From NCBI GenBank assembly GCA_022641835.1, contig CP048716.1, positions 1,178,001 to 1,242,000 on the forward strand: a stretch of DNA of 64,000 bases. The letters are read 5' to 3'. Position numbers and translations under genes: made by a program. The notes beneath the pieces were generated by a model that saw nothing but the letters and a program-made list of their open reading frames with translations, was not told where the DNA came from and did not search any database. Below, one piece after another: positions 19,474 through 30,407 of this stretch (position 1 is the stretch's first letter; the number at the start of each line of letters is the position of its first letter). Origin of the DNA: Petasospora fabianii (lineage: Eukaryota > Ascomycota > Saccharomycetes > Phaffomycetales > Wickerhamomycetaceae).

Positions 19474-21048
19474 TTACAAAAGCAAGTACAAGAAAGAACC
19501 AAGAGCCAAAGTGACACCGGCTCTAACGTTAGCAGCACCAGCCTCGAAGGTAGCGATAGAAGCCTCAGTGGAAGCGGAACCGGTAGCAACGGAAGAGGTA
19601 GCAACGGTAGTAGCACCGGTAGCAGCCTCAGTGGTGGTAGCACCGGTAGCAGCCTCAGTGGTGGTAGCACCGGTAGCAGCCTCAGTGGTGGTAGCACCAG
19701 TAACAGCCTCGGTGGTAGCACCGGTAACAGCCTCAGTAGTGGCACCGGTAACAGTCTCGGTGGTAGCACCGGTAACAGCCTCAGTGGTAGCACCGGTAGC
19801 GGTGGTACCCTCAGCGGTCTTGGTAGTGGCACCAGTGGCAGCGGAAGTGACGGTGGTGGTCAATGGGCAGTAAGTGGTGTAAACAGTCTCGACACCGGCG
19901 GAGGTCTCAGTGACAACGGTGGCACCAGTGGTGACAGCGGACTCAGAGCACTCACCGTTAGCACAAGAAGTGACGGTGACGACGACAGTAGACTCAGCGG
20001 TGACAACGGTGGTAACATCAGCGGCACCAGTGGTCTCAGTGGCGGTGGTCTTACCTGGAGCAGCAGAGGTAGTCTCAGAGGTCAATGGGCAGTAAGTGGT
20101 GTACTCAGTGACAACACCCTCGGAGGTCTCAGTGACAACAGTGACACCGGTGGTGACAGCAGAGGTGACACAAGCGTCGTCAGAGCAAGAAGTGATGGTG
20201 ACAACGGTAGTAGCTGGACCCTCAGTCTCGGTAGCAGAAGTCAATGGGCAGTAAGTAGTGTACTCAGTGACGATACCAGACTCAGTGGTGGTAACAACGG
20301 TGACACCGGTGGTGACAGCAGAGGTAACACAAGCGTCATCGGAACAAGAAGTAACAGTGACGACGGTGGTAGACTCAGCAGACTCGGTGGCAGTAGAAGT
20401 AACACCAGCAGCAGAGGAGTCAGTGATGACAGAGGAGGACTCCTCAGCAGCGGAAGAAGACTCCTCAGCAGCGGAAGAAGACTCGTCAGAAGAACCAGAG
20501 GAAGAAGTAGAAGCATCCTCATCGATAGTAGAAGAAAGGGACCAGGTCTGAGTAGCTCTCTTCAACAACTTCTTACCATCTGGAGTGGTAACAGAAAGAG
20601 TAGCCTCGTTGCTGTATGGAGCACCACCAGTAGCCTCGGCGTTGACAGAGAACAACAAAGCGGAGTCAGTGGCAATAGCCTCAGTGTAAGCAGCAGAGTA
20701 GGAAGCGTCATCGAAAGTACCAGAAGCAACCTGGACGTCGTCAACGAGGATGTCGACACCAGAGAAGACGTAAGCGGAACCTGGGTTGGAACCGGAAACC
20801 TCAACATCGGTCCATGGACCAAGGGAACCTGGAACGTAGATGTCCCAGTGTGGCTGACCATCCTGCAAGTAACCGGTGATGTATGGAGTCTCAACAACGG
20901 AAGCAGAGGAAGATGGAGAGATGATGAAGTCCTCAGAGGAAGAAGCCTCCTCAGAAGAGGTTGCCTCAGAGTAAGTAGAGGAGTTGGAGTACTGAGCAGA
21001 AGCAACAGCCAACAAAGAAGCAGCGACAGCGGTCTTGGTGAACAACAT
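19474..21048 (-). CDS. GPI-anchored, Ser/Thr-rich cell-wall glycoprotein with Cys modules
   Basis: The 524-residue precursor starts at ATG 21046-21048 with a signal peptide ([18 protein letters not shown]). Residues 50-165 form a non-repetitive domain rich in Gly/Asp/Tyr, ending at a Kex2-like site LLKR (161-164). Then comes a Ser/Glu linker and three modules of about 43 residues, each with T-x-SC-x4-C and closing with YTTYCPLT, so three Cys each. A Thr/Ala minisatellite precedes a hydrophobic GPI-attachment tail ([14 protein letters not shown]). Strongly biased codons and TATATATA at 21145-21152 suggest high expression. It belongs broadly with yeast mannoproteins; no adhesin function is shown. 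Confidence 0.85.
   Translation of the reverse strand: MLFTKTAVAASLLAVASAQYSNSSTYSEATSSEEASSSEDFIISPSSSASVVETPYITGYLQDGQPHWDIYVPGSLGPWTDVEVSGSNPGSAYVFSGVDILVDDVQVASGTFDDASYSAAYTEAIATDSALLFSVNAEATGGAPYSNEATLSVTTPDGKKLLKRATQTWSLSSTIDEDASTSSSGSSDESSSAAEESSSAAEESSSVITDSSAAGVTSTATESAESTTVVTVTSCSDDACVTSAVTTGVTVVTTTESGIVTEYTTYCPLTSATETEGPATTVVTITSCSDDACVTSAVTTGVTVVTETSEGVVTEYTTYCPLTSETTSAAPGKTTATETTGAADVTTVVTAESTVVVTVTSCANGECSESAVTTGATVVTETSAGVETVYTTYCPLTTTVTSAATGATTKTAEGTTATGATTEAVTGATTETVTGATTEAVTGATTEAVTGATTTEAATGATTTEAATGATTTEAATGATTVATSSVATGSASTEASIATFEAGAANVRAGVTLALGSFLYLLL
19607..19800 (-). repeat. Coding minisatellite in the cell-wall gene (27- and 24-bp units)
   Basis: Three nearly identical 27-bp units (ATGATTTEA) are followed by about five 24-bp units (TGATTEAV or close variants). 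Units differ mainly at single third positions. Copy number is likely to vary between strains, as in other yeast wall proteins. Confidence 0.85.
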
Positions 21049-21125
21049 TGTGAAGCGAGGGACTTGTGTACACAAAAACTCGTGGTAAGGAAAGGAGGAC
21101 AATAGAACTAGAGAATTATGGTCGA

Positions 21126-21164
21126 AGGGGTGCGAGACGGCAGCTATATATAGGCGGACCCCCT
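21126..21164 (-). promoter_or_regulatory. TATA box with flanking STRE-like elements of the cell-wall gene
   Basis: TATATATA lies at 21145-21152, 97 bp upstream of the ATG at 21048. AGGGG (21126-21130) and CCCCT (21160-21164) flank it; these match the Msn2/4 stress element core, a short motif, so their function is uncertain. Confidence 0.5.
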
Positions 21165-24100
21165 TTCAGTGGCGGATCATAGATAACTCCCGAAGAAGCA
21201 AGAAGAGAGAAGGCTGGCGGTGCAGGTCACATCTGCATCCTGCATCGGCTCGCGTCTTAAAACATATTCCTACATCACAAATGCTGCACCTCCATGTCGG
21301 CTGCGCGATGAGGTTCCAAATTCAGACAAGAAGAAAACGCAAAAGGCGGAGCGCTGTCCTGCAATGACAGGTGTACTGTCCAGTTAAGAGAGGCCTAGTG
21401 CGAAATGGGTAAAAATTTTGAAGGGTTCCCCTTCCGCGAACGGCCTTTGCTCGTAAGCAGCACCGCTCGGTCATCATCTAGTTTATCCTCCATCACGCAT
21501 CAAGAGCCAGCCTCCTCGCACCAAGAACAATACGAATTGACGGAGATTTTGTCAGCTGATGACGCCGAGGGGCTGGTTGATCTGGATCAGAATTGTCTAT
21601 AACTACCCCACACATTACGGAGCCTCCTAGTCATTGATCAGCAGATCACTCCATTTTCACTATTTTTAGATATCGCGCTCACCTTCCTCAAGGCGGTCGT
21701 GGCTTTGTAAAGACTGTGATCGGTAACTATGCTTCTGCCGCTGGTTGTCGTGGAGATTGTTGAAACCTCATCACCCCTTTGTAAGCCTCCTTCTAAATTT
21801 TTTTTTTTTCTAAATATTCCAGTCGGTTTGCCCACACCTCGTAGGGCTGTTGGTCCCTCGAGTACACCTCTCTTTTCAGGATCCCATCAACGATTTGCGC
21901 TTTATTTGGTCCACCGGCCCACCACTACAGTTGTACAGCCTTGAGCATCATCTCCATCACGGACAAGGACCCCTCTCCTTCCTTCTTCCAAATTTGGGAT
22001 TGCTCAAGCACGAAAAGAGTTGGAATGTGCATAAAATCATGTGGATGATCCCTGTTTTTGTCATCAACTTGATTTTTCTGTACAGAGCTAAGTATACATG
22101 ATCCTCGATCTAAACGTGTCACTCCTCCGCCTTTCAGCATTGCTCAAAAAAAAAGGAAGGATACACGATGTATGTAGCAGAGACCTCAAGCGGACGCCAG
22201 GGCAAGCAGTTAGCAGTTAGCAGTGAAATACTGCGAGAAAGAATCCGCATATTAGGCAGTACAAATTTATGCTCGTCCCAGTTTTGTTTGTTGACGGATT
22301 TAGAAAACTAATGAAAAGTAGAGTTCTTGATTGTATCTCCTGGGCAACGTTGCACATGAGAGAACGCTATTTTATTTCAAGATCTGGGCTGTGCCTGGGA
22401 ATTGGAAGGTCTTTGAAGTTACCGAAGAGGTAGTTGCGTAGGTAAAACACTACGTAGTAGGTTACACGGACTGGTATAGATCTCGATCTTTGACTATGTA
22501 ATTGATGTGGAGAGGTTTTGTCTCATCCTTACGTTTAGAGTGCGCATGAAATAGGATTGGGTTGCTCTCGGATTACCCTTATTCGTCATTCTTCTAGCAC
22601 CGAAGACGAGCTTGGAGGCTACAAATTCAAACGGATCGAGCCACCCACATCTGCCAAGTTCCCGTGTCTGTCTGAACTAAGAGATATGCTCAACCTACAT
22701 CTCCTTGCGATTTCCCGAATGGATCATATCTGAGATGCTTGCTTTATTTGATCATAGGTTGTAAAGATGGAGCTGGAGGTGGTGCTTGGACCATGCAGAT
22801 CTAGGTGGATTGTGGTGCACCTACCAAAGATTGTCGATCCGGATTAGGATCAGTATAAGCGTATCTGTACTGTCGATCTAAACACCTCGATTAGCAAGAG
22901 ACCGGAATTTTTGTAGACAGATTTACATCTGGAATCAGGCCAGGCTAGCTCTAGGCTGTTTGGAGTGCATTGATTGTGTCTGAACGCGTCATTTCTGTGT
23001 GCTCGGCTGTCGACTCGTCAGGCTCCGGCACTAGGCTCGGGTATCGGGTAATTCTCAACCAAAGAGGAGTAACTCTTCTGGCTCATCAAATGAGTGATGA
23101 GAGGTCCCCATCTGATAGAATTGTGATTGGTGAAAAGGTGTTATTGTTTACTATGCCCCGAATCTGTGATGAGAGTGACATAAGGCGGGGAGATGATACT
23201 GGCTCTTTTTGGATACCAAGCACAAATACGCTTGGTCGTATTTACAGTAGTGCTCAACTTTCGATGACACCAGTCAAACATACACCATACTTTTTTTCAA
23301 ATCTGATATCTGAAAACCTTCTGTTCTGTTCTGTGCAATGCCGACATTTTGCTGCCCTGAGCCGTGTGTAGCATCTGCGACCTTGTCTGTATGATTCATC
23401 GGTGCATTTTAGTGCGCCGTTGTGCGATGCGATTTCACTCAGCCGGGCCCCTAAAGCGTCTCTCTTGACGAGAACAGAGTGGAGAGCGCAGCTAAACAGA
23501 TTGGGTAGTACAATGCGGTTGTCCTGATAGTAGCCAACAAACTAGCGTCCACAGTGGGCCCGTTTACATATAGAAACAAGCGGATGGACCCAATGTTGTG
23601 CTTTACTATGAGTAGTGAACCATGCACTAGATGTTAATGATGTAAGCCCCAAATGTGTTTATTGTGGTACCTGGGGATGACAAGAAGTGAAGACGCCATA
23701 TTGGGTAAACCACATGTTTGGTCTCAAAATGGGGTGAGAGAACCCAGAAACGGGAAAGACATACAGAGAGCAACGTGAAGGAGGAGGAACTGCCGCAGGC
23801 GTTAAGCCCGTTTACCCGTTTCGGAAACAAATGGTATGCATGCATTAGCCTGGATTGCACACTTCGATACAGGTGCAGGCAGCAACACCGGCTTAGGAAT
23901 TGGAACGCACATCCAACTAACAGTTCCATCTGCAAACCATCGCCATCATTTCCTCTCGCAACGACAGTTTGAAGGTCAACAGTTTCCCTGATACTATTCT
24001 TGAAGCCATCAGTTTCCTAATTTGAACACTTGCAGCAGCTCGAAAATAAACTCAAAAAATATTCCAAATAGAAAAAAAACCGATGGGTTTGCAACCCTGA

Positions 24101-26727
24101 CAACGATGTACGCCTCTTGTAAAAATGGCAGAAATTGAAAGGAGGGACCAAGGGGCGAATACACGTTTCTTTTTAGGTCCGCTCTTACGCCTTACCGCCT
24201 TTATACGAACTTCTAGTTACTAACTTCTATGAATACACAGGGTGACCATGAGCAGCACAGCCTGAAATGGTTCTCTATTGCTTTGGTCCCTGGATCTGGA
24301 GAAAAAGCGAAATGTTGGGTTCAGTTACTGTGCGCAATTGATAGACTCACCTGGGACGTGGGCACCTGCGATAACAATTACAGAGATCTGAGTGGGGGGC
24401 AGTAAAAACAAGTGGCTTGGCTCTGTGCCATGACTATGGACTTGGCTGTACACTTTAGATGGAGAGTTGTTTGCTCATAGTGTCTCAAGTGCTCGCATAT
24501 GGATGTCACCTTGATTACGATGACATAGTTGCTGAGTGGTGGCCCCACTGGGGTGAATTGATAGCCCCACCCAATTAGCCTCGACTACACTTTGCGCTTA
24601 TCACTATGGATTGCGACTCAGTCTAAAAGTTTAGTCAAAAGTCAGGCACTCACTCAAATTATAAGCAGAGGAACATTTGTGGAGTAGATACACCATCAAC
24701 AAACTACTGGACAGTCTGATGTACCTCATTCTAACAACTTTGATATTGGTATAACGCTCAGTGAGAAAACAGCAGAGTGTTCTAGCGTCTCGGTCAGCGA
24801 CTAATGTTATCTTAATTCAAACCCACTGTGTCGAGAAATAGAGTCTAAAAGTTTGCACTACTATACTAACTGTTTGTCGTAATGGTGTTTCAATTATGCT
24901 CTTATATTGCAACGTATTTACGTGTTCTGCGAGAAGGTGCCCTTTTTTACTCTGTGTGCATTTACCTTAGATTGCCGCTAAACTGATGATGTGCGTTTGA
25001 GATTACTGAAGCTGACAATTCATTAGGATCCGTTGTTTTAGCCACTAATCACCTTAAACGAAGCATACAACAAAATAGAGAAGCAAAAAGAGGTTTAAAC
25101 GGGATTGAAAGATAGAGCCCACGTTCGTACACTTGTTGAGACATGCGATACTTCCACCTTGCGTTATCCAGCCCCCAATATCCCACAACCTGAAGCAATG
25201 GTTTTACACCCGTTTCTATCGCCAATGAGTAGACCCTAACACCACTTCTTTCATTCGCACCGTCTGACTCTGTTGATGATTACCACCTTCACATCACTGT
25301 TTTGAGAAGGAGTACTTTGGATACAGAGAGCCCTCTCTATCAAAACGACGTAGCTGATGGCTTGAAAACTCATCAAGACTTTCCAAAAAAAAGGGTAACT
25401 TCCACCATAAGCTCATTTGCATTTAAAGAAGTGGCAGAAGTTGCCGGAGCATTTCACAAACTTCCACCTCAAAACTAATTTCGTCATATACTTCCTCATC
25501 CATGCCATTGGTATGTCTACTCACATATTGGGATGGCTCAACAGAGAAACACTAATGGCACACATATAACCAAACAGTCATTGAAGCTACCAGCCAAGTT
25601 GGTTGTACTGCTAGACCTATTCAGTTTTGTCGATAGTTCAATCGGGTAGGCAAAACATCACAAAGTTATAGCATCCCATTTTGTTTGATGATGATTTGTT
25701 ACCACAAAGATATTTACGTGAGAAGAAAGATGAGAAGGATAATTACACTCAGCATTACTTCAAAAGCTCTTGAAAAACCATAGTGATACATCGTTACTTT
25801 GTCTCCTCTTTGGTTTTATCTGTTTCTCTTCTGAGGTTGTCTTTTTGGTTAGATCAGTATGTAAATCGTATCAGTCGCATGTCATGGTCTTACGCTCACA
25901 CATCCTTCTACAAGTATGATCGAACAGACACCAAGCTCATAACACTCATCTCACCACTCATCTGGCAAACAAGCGAAAAGATCTTTCCCTGAGGCTTGTG
26001 GTACGAGTCCCTCGTAAACAGCACGCGATTGATCTCTCCAAGATATCAACGGGCACCTCCTCTCCAGCTTCTAGATTCAGCTATGTCCTGGTATCAAAGG
26101 TGTTGTGTTCGTCGTTTCTCATGTAGTTTATGAGACAACACACACGCACGTCGACTCGATGCAGATTTCGGTTCCCCTTTTGTACGCAAAGGAGTCTTGC
26201 TTACGCGTCAGGGTCCGAGAGTACAACAGAGTTCGCGTACCTCGAGTAAAACGCGACGCGTTTCGGTTTCGTGACGCGTTTACGTATCAAAAGTTAACTC
26301 TCTTTGGGTAATTTTTCGCTCGTTTTGGATAATAGCTACCGGTTTAAGATGGACATTCACGGATGTTGAAGTTTCCGATGTTGATGCTGTTTCATATCCC
26401 TATGACAAATGCGACCCGTTAGGGCCGAGAACATGATCCATGATCTACCGTAGTATTTTCAATTCATTCGTCAACTGCCCAAACGTTCATGTAGTATTGC
26501 CCACATACAGATCTTGACCGAACCTCATTCAATATTCACATCCATGGCATTGAAATTCTGTACACTGTCCAAAAACTCACATTTTGCACGCGATGCTTTT
26601 GAACGTAAAACGCTCTCTCTGCATACACCTCATTACCTCCTTTATCGTTCCCTACACCTCAAATTCCATGCTAAAGTAACAGATGACACTGTTTTGTTGA
26701 TTCATAAACTCTTTACCTTTCTATATA
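21165..26727. other. Gene desert of about 5.6 kb
   Basis: No ORF in this stretch resembles a protein family. The longest frames (133 aa at 22970-23371, 84-85 aa elsewhere) read like chance ORFs without domains or biased codons. I saw no tRNA, rRNA, transposon coding sequence or long simple repeat. Local features are a triple GTTAGCA-type direct repeat near 22205-22230 and an ACGCGT cluster at 26203-26279. The desert separates the 5' end of the cell-wall gene from the 3' end of the Mnn1-family gene. It may be a long regulatory region, a non-coding RNA locus, an origin or a centromere; sequence reading alone does not decide. Confidence 0.5.
26203..26279. promoter_or_regulatory. Cluster of three ACGCGT (MCB) motifs
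   Basis: ACGCGT occurs at 26203-26208, 26256-26261 and 26274-26279, in a CG-rich patch. ACGCGT is the MBF (Mbp1/Swi6) site of G1/S genes. No gene starts downstream on the + strand, so the target, if any, is unknown. Confidence 0.35.
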
Positions 26728-28794
26728 TTAAAACTTTTGCCAGACCTGCGACATCACTTCCAAAGTCTTCTGTTGTGGCACATCGAAATCGACAACCACC
26801 GCATGGAACTCTGGATCCTCCTTAGCTCCAAGAACATCATAAGCACACCAAATGTTATCACCACAGTATCCATGGTTCTGAAGCCCAATAGCAACCTCAT
26901 CAAAGTTATTTTTCGCCTCAATCTCTTGTGCCAATGGGATAATGGCACCTTGGAACTTTGTAGCTTCACCACTCCATTCCTTTAACTTCTTTGGATCCTT
27001 AGCGAGTTCAGAAAACAGAGGATAGTCCTTCTCCTTCTCAACATCGATCTCAACATCACAATTGCGGAAACCGTCAGTGATGAAATATATCGATGCCTCA
27101 GCTGCTATGCTCGAGTCTAAGAATGCACGATGCTGAGAGCACATCTCTCTAGCCACAGATGGTTGAATCTTTCTGTTCTTTTCTGGAGTAAATTCACCAA
27201 CAACAGCAGCTGGTACTTGATGCATGCTAAGTTGTGAGGCACCAGCAGCGAGTGGGACTATCCAAAGAAGGTCCTTCTTAAGGGAATCATGATCAAAGTT
27301 AATAGGCATCAACTGTACCTCAGCTGTCAAGAGCAAACCAAGGAAGTGATCCTTCTTGTTCATCAGAACAACACTATTGTCAATGGAGTGTGTTTTTTTC
27401 TGCTTGAACATTCTTGTATTGGAAAGGATCTCCTCATTCACCTCAGTGATCCCGAACACTGTCTCATCAACCTGTGTTGGGAAAAGTTTCTTGATGAATG
27501 CCAACTCCGAGCTACTAATGTCCTCATTGATCTGATAGCTAGGGAAGTAATAAGACCCAGTTGTCTCGTAATGCTCTGTATCGAAAAGTGTGAAAAGTCT
27601 GTTAAATGGCAGAACAGTTGGATCCATCAACAATGCATCCTCAAATGAGGAGAAAAGGAGGGCAAGTGTCTTGAAAGTGCTATCACGTGCAACAGTTCTT
27701 GTGTACTTGTTATCGAGTGAAATGGCAATGTTGACAAACCAAACATTCTCAATTGGAGAAAAGTTGACATCAAATCCAGCTGGAAGCATCTCAGAAGTCT
27801 CCAATGTGATAAAGTCAGTAGGTGTGATGGTTTTAGTGAAGGCGTCCTTAATGGCAGACTCCTTGTCAGCGTCGAGGAATCCATCGTGGACAATCTGGAT
27901 GGGTAAGTTACAACCAGTAAATCTTAAAAGCTTGGCCAATCTCTTGAGAGCATCAAAGTCATTAGCATCTTTGACTGGGATCACAATACCCTTACCATTG
28001 AGTGATTGTCTAAAGTTGTAAAGGAAAGAAGCCTTACCAATGGTCTCAGACTCGTACTCTGGATCAATGGATGGCACGCCACTGTCAAAAGTGCTGGCAC
28101 CCATCTTTTTGTAAACGGGTTTGATCTGAGTCAACCAAGAGAAGTACTTGATACCAAAGTCATTTGCTAAATGGAACAGATTGGTATCGTCCACCCCGTT
28201 ACCAGCCTCTTCATCCCAGAACACATTGAATGAGCCGGATTTTTCAGCAAGCTCTTCAAAGATGTTACTCTCAATGTAACAAGTACCGTAGATACGAGCA
28301 TTAGAGAAGAAAGTTAAGAACCTTTGAGCACGTGAGTTATCAGTGGTTGCGTGCTCGATATAGTCCTTATCGTTAGATTTCTCATCGCCACCACTTTGCT
28401 TCTTACCAGCTTCGAGAAACTCATCTCTTTCTGGCAACAAGAAGAAGCTACGAGATGATGAAGAGTAGTATGAGAACTCCTGTGTGGCCAATTCGGAATC
28501 TCTCTCTTTAGTGCGGATGGATTCAAAGAATTTGGAACAGCGCACGCTGAGTGGAGTATTGTCAAATTGGCCATCTTGAAGACTATTGTAGTTTTCATTG
28601 GAGTGTTGATCTGGTTTCACCACAGCTATCTTCTTAGCAGATGGGGCCGCATTGGAGCTAGATGCAGAGAAGAGCTGAATGAAGATGATCAAAGCGAGAG
28701 CAACTGCAAGCCCCGTCTTGAGTACCTGCGCCTTTGGTAGATTAAAGCGTTTGAAATACCGTCTGCCCTGATCAATGAGCAGATCCAATCTCAT
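26728..28794 (-). CDS. Mnn1-family (GT71) mannosyltransferase-like protein
   Basis: This 688-aa type II Golgi protein has a short cytosolic tail, a single membrane anchor (about 27-45), a Ser-rich stem and a luminal domain. Family landmarks are GKGIVIPVKD, a fungal LLRFTGCNLPIQIVH block, SFEDALLMDPTVLPFNRL, and SIDNSVVLMNKKDH. Characterised members add terminal alpha-1,3-mannose to N- or O-glycans. The segment where relatives carry Asp-x-Asp reads D-P-T here, so metal-nucleotide binding may be altered or the protein may act non-catalytically. The ATG at 28794 is the first in frame. Assignment to a specific MNN1/MNT paralogue is not possible. Confidence 0.82.
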   Translation of the reverse strand: MRLDLLIDQGRRYFKRFNLPKAQVLKTGLAVALALIIFIQLFSASSSNAAPSAKKIAVVKPDQHSNENYNSLQDGQFDNTPLSVRCSKFFESIRTKERDSELATQEFSYYSSSSRSFFLLPERDEFLEAGKKQSGGDEKSNDKDYIEHATTDNSRAQRFLTFFSNARIYGTCYIESNIFEELAEKSGSFNVFWDEEAGNGVDDTNLFHLANDFGIKYFSWLTQIKPVYKKMGASTFDSGVPSIDPEYESETIGKASFLYNFRQSLNGKGIVIPVKDANDFDALKRLAKLLRFTGCNLPIQIVHDGFLDADKESAIKDAFTKTITPTDFITLETSEMLPAGFDVNFSPIENVWFVNIAISLDNKYTRTVARDSTFKTLALLFSSFEDALLMDPTVLPFNRLFTLFDTEHYETTGSYYFPSYQINEDISSSELAFIKKLFPTQVDETVFGITEVNEEILSNTRMFKQKKTHSIDNSVVLMNKKDHFLGLLLTAEVQLMPINFDHDSLKKDLLWIVPLAAGASQLSMHQVPAAVVGEFTPEKNRKIQPSVAREMCSQHRAFLDSSIAAEASIYFITDGFRNCDVEIDVEKEKDYPLFSELAKDPKKLKEWSGEATKFQGAIIPLAQEIEAKNNFDEVAIGLQNHGYCGDNIWCAYDVLGAKEDPEFHAVVVDFDVPQQKTLEVMSQVWQKF

Positions 28795-28996
28795 TTCGGG
28801 GTTCTTCCTCAGTGTGCCACCCTGTGTCTTTGTGGTGCAGCTGAAGGCACAGGTAAACGAGAGACTCTTGTCTCTACATTAGACGCGCTGTGCGTTTTTT
28901 GCAGAAGCGATAATGAATTTGAGGCTCTCGCTAGCTTAGGCGATATAAAACATGTTCGCGAAGTTGACGAAGTTCGCGAAATGAATTCGGGAAGAG

Positions 28997-29016
28997 GCAC
29001 GTGACATCTCACGTGC
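28997..29016. promoter_or_regulatory. Paired CACGTG boxes in an inverted repeat
   Basis: GCACGTGA and TCACGTGC face each other across a 4-bp spacer, giving two CACGTG E-boxes (28998-29003, 29010-29015). CACGTG is bound by Cbf1 and Pho4. Two TTCGCGAA palindromes (28955-28962, 28973-28980) lie just inside. All are 160-220 bp upstream of the Mnn1-family ATG, which is the only gene that starts here. Confidence 0.5.
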
Positions 29017-29095
29017 TTCGTGATATTGTAAAGAGAACTGTCATTCTCATATATGTACATTATTTTGATTCTCCCTTAGCAACGAAACACCCTAT

Positions 29096-30250
29096 TTACT
29101 TATCCTTTGGTGGAAGTTCGTTGTTACTGCCCTTCTTAGCCTCCGAAATGAACTCCATCATCTTCTTTGCATCCGCTTTGATCATCTTCTTGGTAGTCTT
29201 AACCTGCCACATTGGGCCCTCCTCATCTTTAAGTTTCTGTCTCTCCTCTTTCAATTTCTCGCTAGCCTCCTTTAGCTTCTCGTCATATGACTGTCCTTTC
29301 GAAGCTTCCTCAATTGACTCCTTACCGAACAAGATGTCAAAAACACGACCATCACCCCAGAACCAACCGTTTCTATCCACGATCCAATACCCAAACTTCT
29401 TTTCCTTCTCCTTCAACAAGAAAAAGAATGTCGATCTGTCAAGAGTACCATAGATTCCGTTCCTCGTAAACACTTTGGATTTGTGACTTCTTACCAAGTT
29501 CTCCAGGGGCACCGTGTATACTGGAGTAGCTCTGTTTGGTAGCATTGGATGTGTGGTAAACTTAACAAACTTTTGACCTCTTTGCTTCCCTGGGATGATC
29601 CAAATACGTCTAATCAATCTAGTTGGGAAACTCAAAGCCATCCATAAGACACCAAGTGCAACTCCAGTAATGGCGAGACACATACCAAATCTTCCAACGA
29701 GCATAGTCAAATCGTTATCTTCAAGGTAAAGTTCCCAAACAGTGCGGAACCCCCAATCAATGAAAGTCAGACCATAAACAGTGAAGATAACAGCAAGTGC
29801 ACCACAAATGAGGAAGTATGTCTGATGAGGCTCAGCCTCATAGATAAGTTCTGGAGCTCTTTTCTTGTCCAAGATCTCCATCATTGTGCGGAGTCGTGTA
29901 TTGGCTGAAGTTGGTACTCCCGGTTTAGGTAGCAGTGTAGACTTGTTACGTAGTGGGAAAGTTGGAAGACGTGATCTAATTGTGTTAACTTGTTCTGTTT
30001 CTCCAGGGATCGTCTTACGAAAAGACTCTGGGAGTGGTGGAGTAGATGCTGGTGGTGCTGGTGGTGGAGTTGAAACTTTATGAGTGGTGTTGGTGGACTT
30101 GGTGATCTTGGAGTTGGAAGAGTTGAAACGCACACAAAGCGCTATACTCGATGGGTTATACATTTTATGTATTCCCAAACGCATGGGACTCACAAATACC
30201 CTTGTGGTCATTAACAGTCGCATCTTTGTAGGAGTTAGGGAACCAACCAT
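29096..30250 (-). CDS. Mitochondrial inner-membrane protein, Mrx15/TMEM223-like
   Basis: The first 45 residues are Arg/Ser/Met-rich without acids, a likely mitochondrial presequence. Two hydrophobic segments follow (about 148-172 and 184-208). The conserved-looking part comes next: a Pro-Ala-rich start, then VYTVPLENLVRSHKSKVFTR and YWIVDRNGWFWGDGRVFDILFG. A charged Lys/Glu coiled coil closes the protein. The arrangement resembles Mrx15 (S. cerevisiae) and TMEM223, proteins linked to mitochondrial ribosome binding and complex IV assembly, but it is longer (384 aa) and I give this as a tentative family. The ATG at 30248-30250 is the first in frame. Confidence 0.55.
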   Translation of the reverse strand: MVGSLTPTKMRLLMTTRVFVSPMRLGIHKMYNPSSIALCVRFNSSNSKITKSTNTTHKVSTPPPAPPASTPPLPESFRKTIPGETEQVNTIRSRLPTFPLRNKSTLLPKPGVPTSANTRLRTMMEILDKKRAPELIYEAEPHQTYFLICGALAVIFTVYGLTFIDWGFRTVWELYLEDNDLTMLVGRFGMCLAITGVALGVLWMALSFPTRLIRRIWIIPGKQRGQKFVKFTTHPMLPNRATPVYTVPLENLVRSHKSKVFTRNGIYGTLDRSTFFFLLKEKEKKFGYWIVDRNGWFWGDGRVFDILFGKESIEEASKGQSYDEKLKEASEKLKEERQKLKDEEGPMWQVKTTKKMIKADAKKMMEFISEAKKGSNNELPPKDK

Positions 30251-30407
30251 GGGAGATGTTGAGTGGGGTCATCTCGTCTTCCCGACTACGATTTTTCCAT
30301 TTTCTTTTAGGCGCCTTCGCGTGGAGTTCGCTCTTTAAGCACTACAGTTCTCTATAAACTTATCTGTTCACATCAATTCGTTTCAAAATTAGCATATATA
30401 TACCTTT

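Noticed and set aside
19463-20551. Val/Ala/Thr-rich + strand ORFs over the cell-wall gene
   Set aside because: They are shadows of the repeated Thr/Ala coding sequence on the minus strand, without ribosome-friendly starts or distinct domains.
22970-23371. 133-aa ORF in the large desert
   Set aside because: No domain, no codon bias, no promoter signal; a length plausible by chance in 5.6 kb over six frames.
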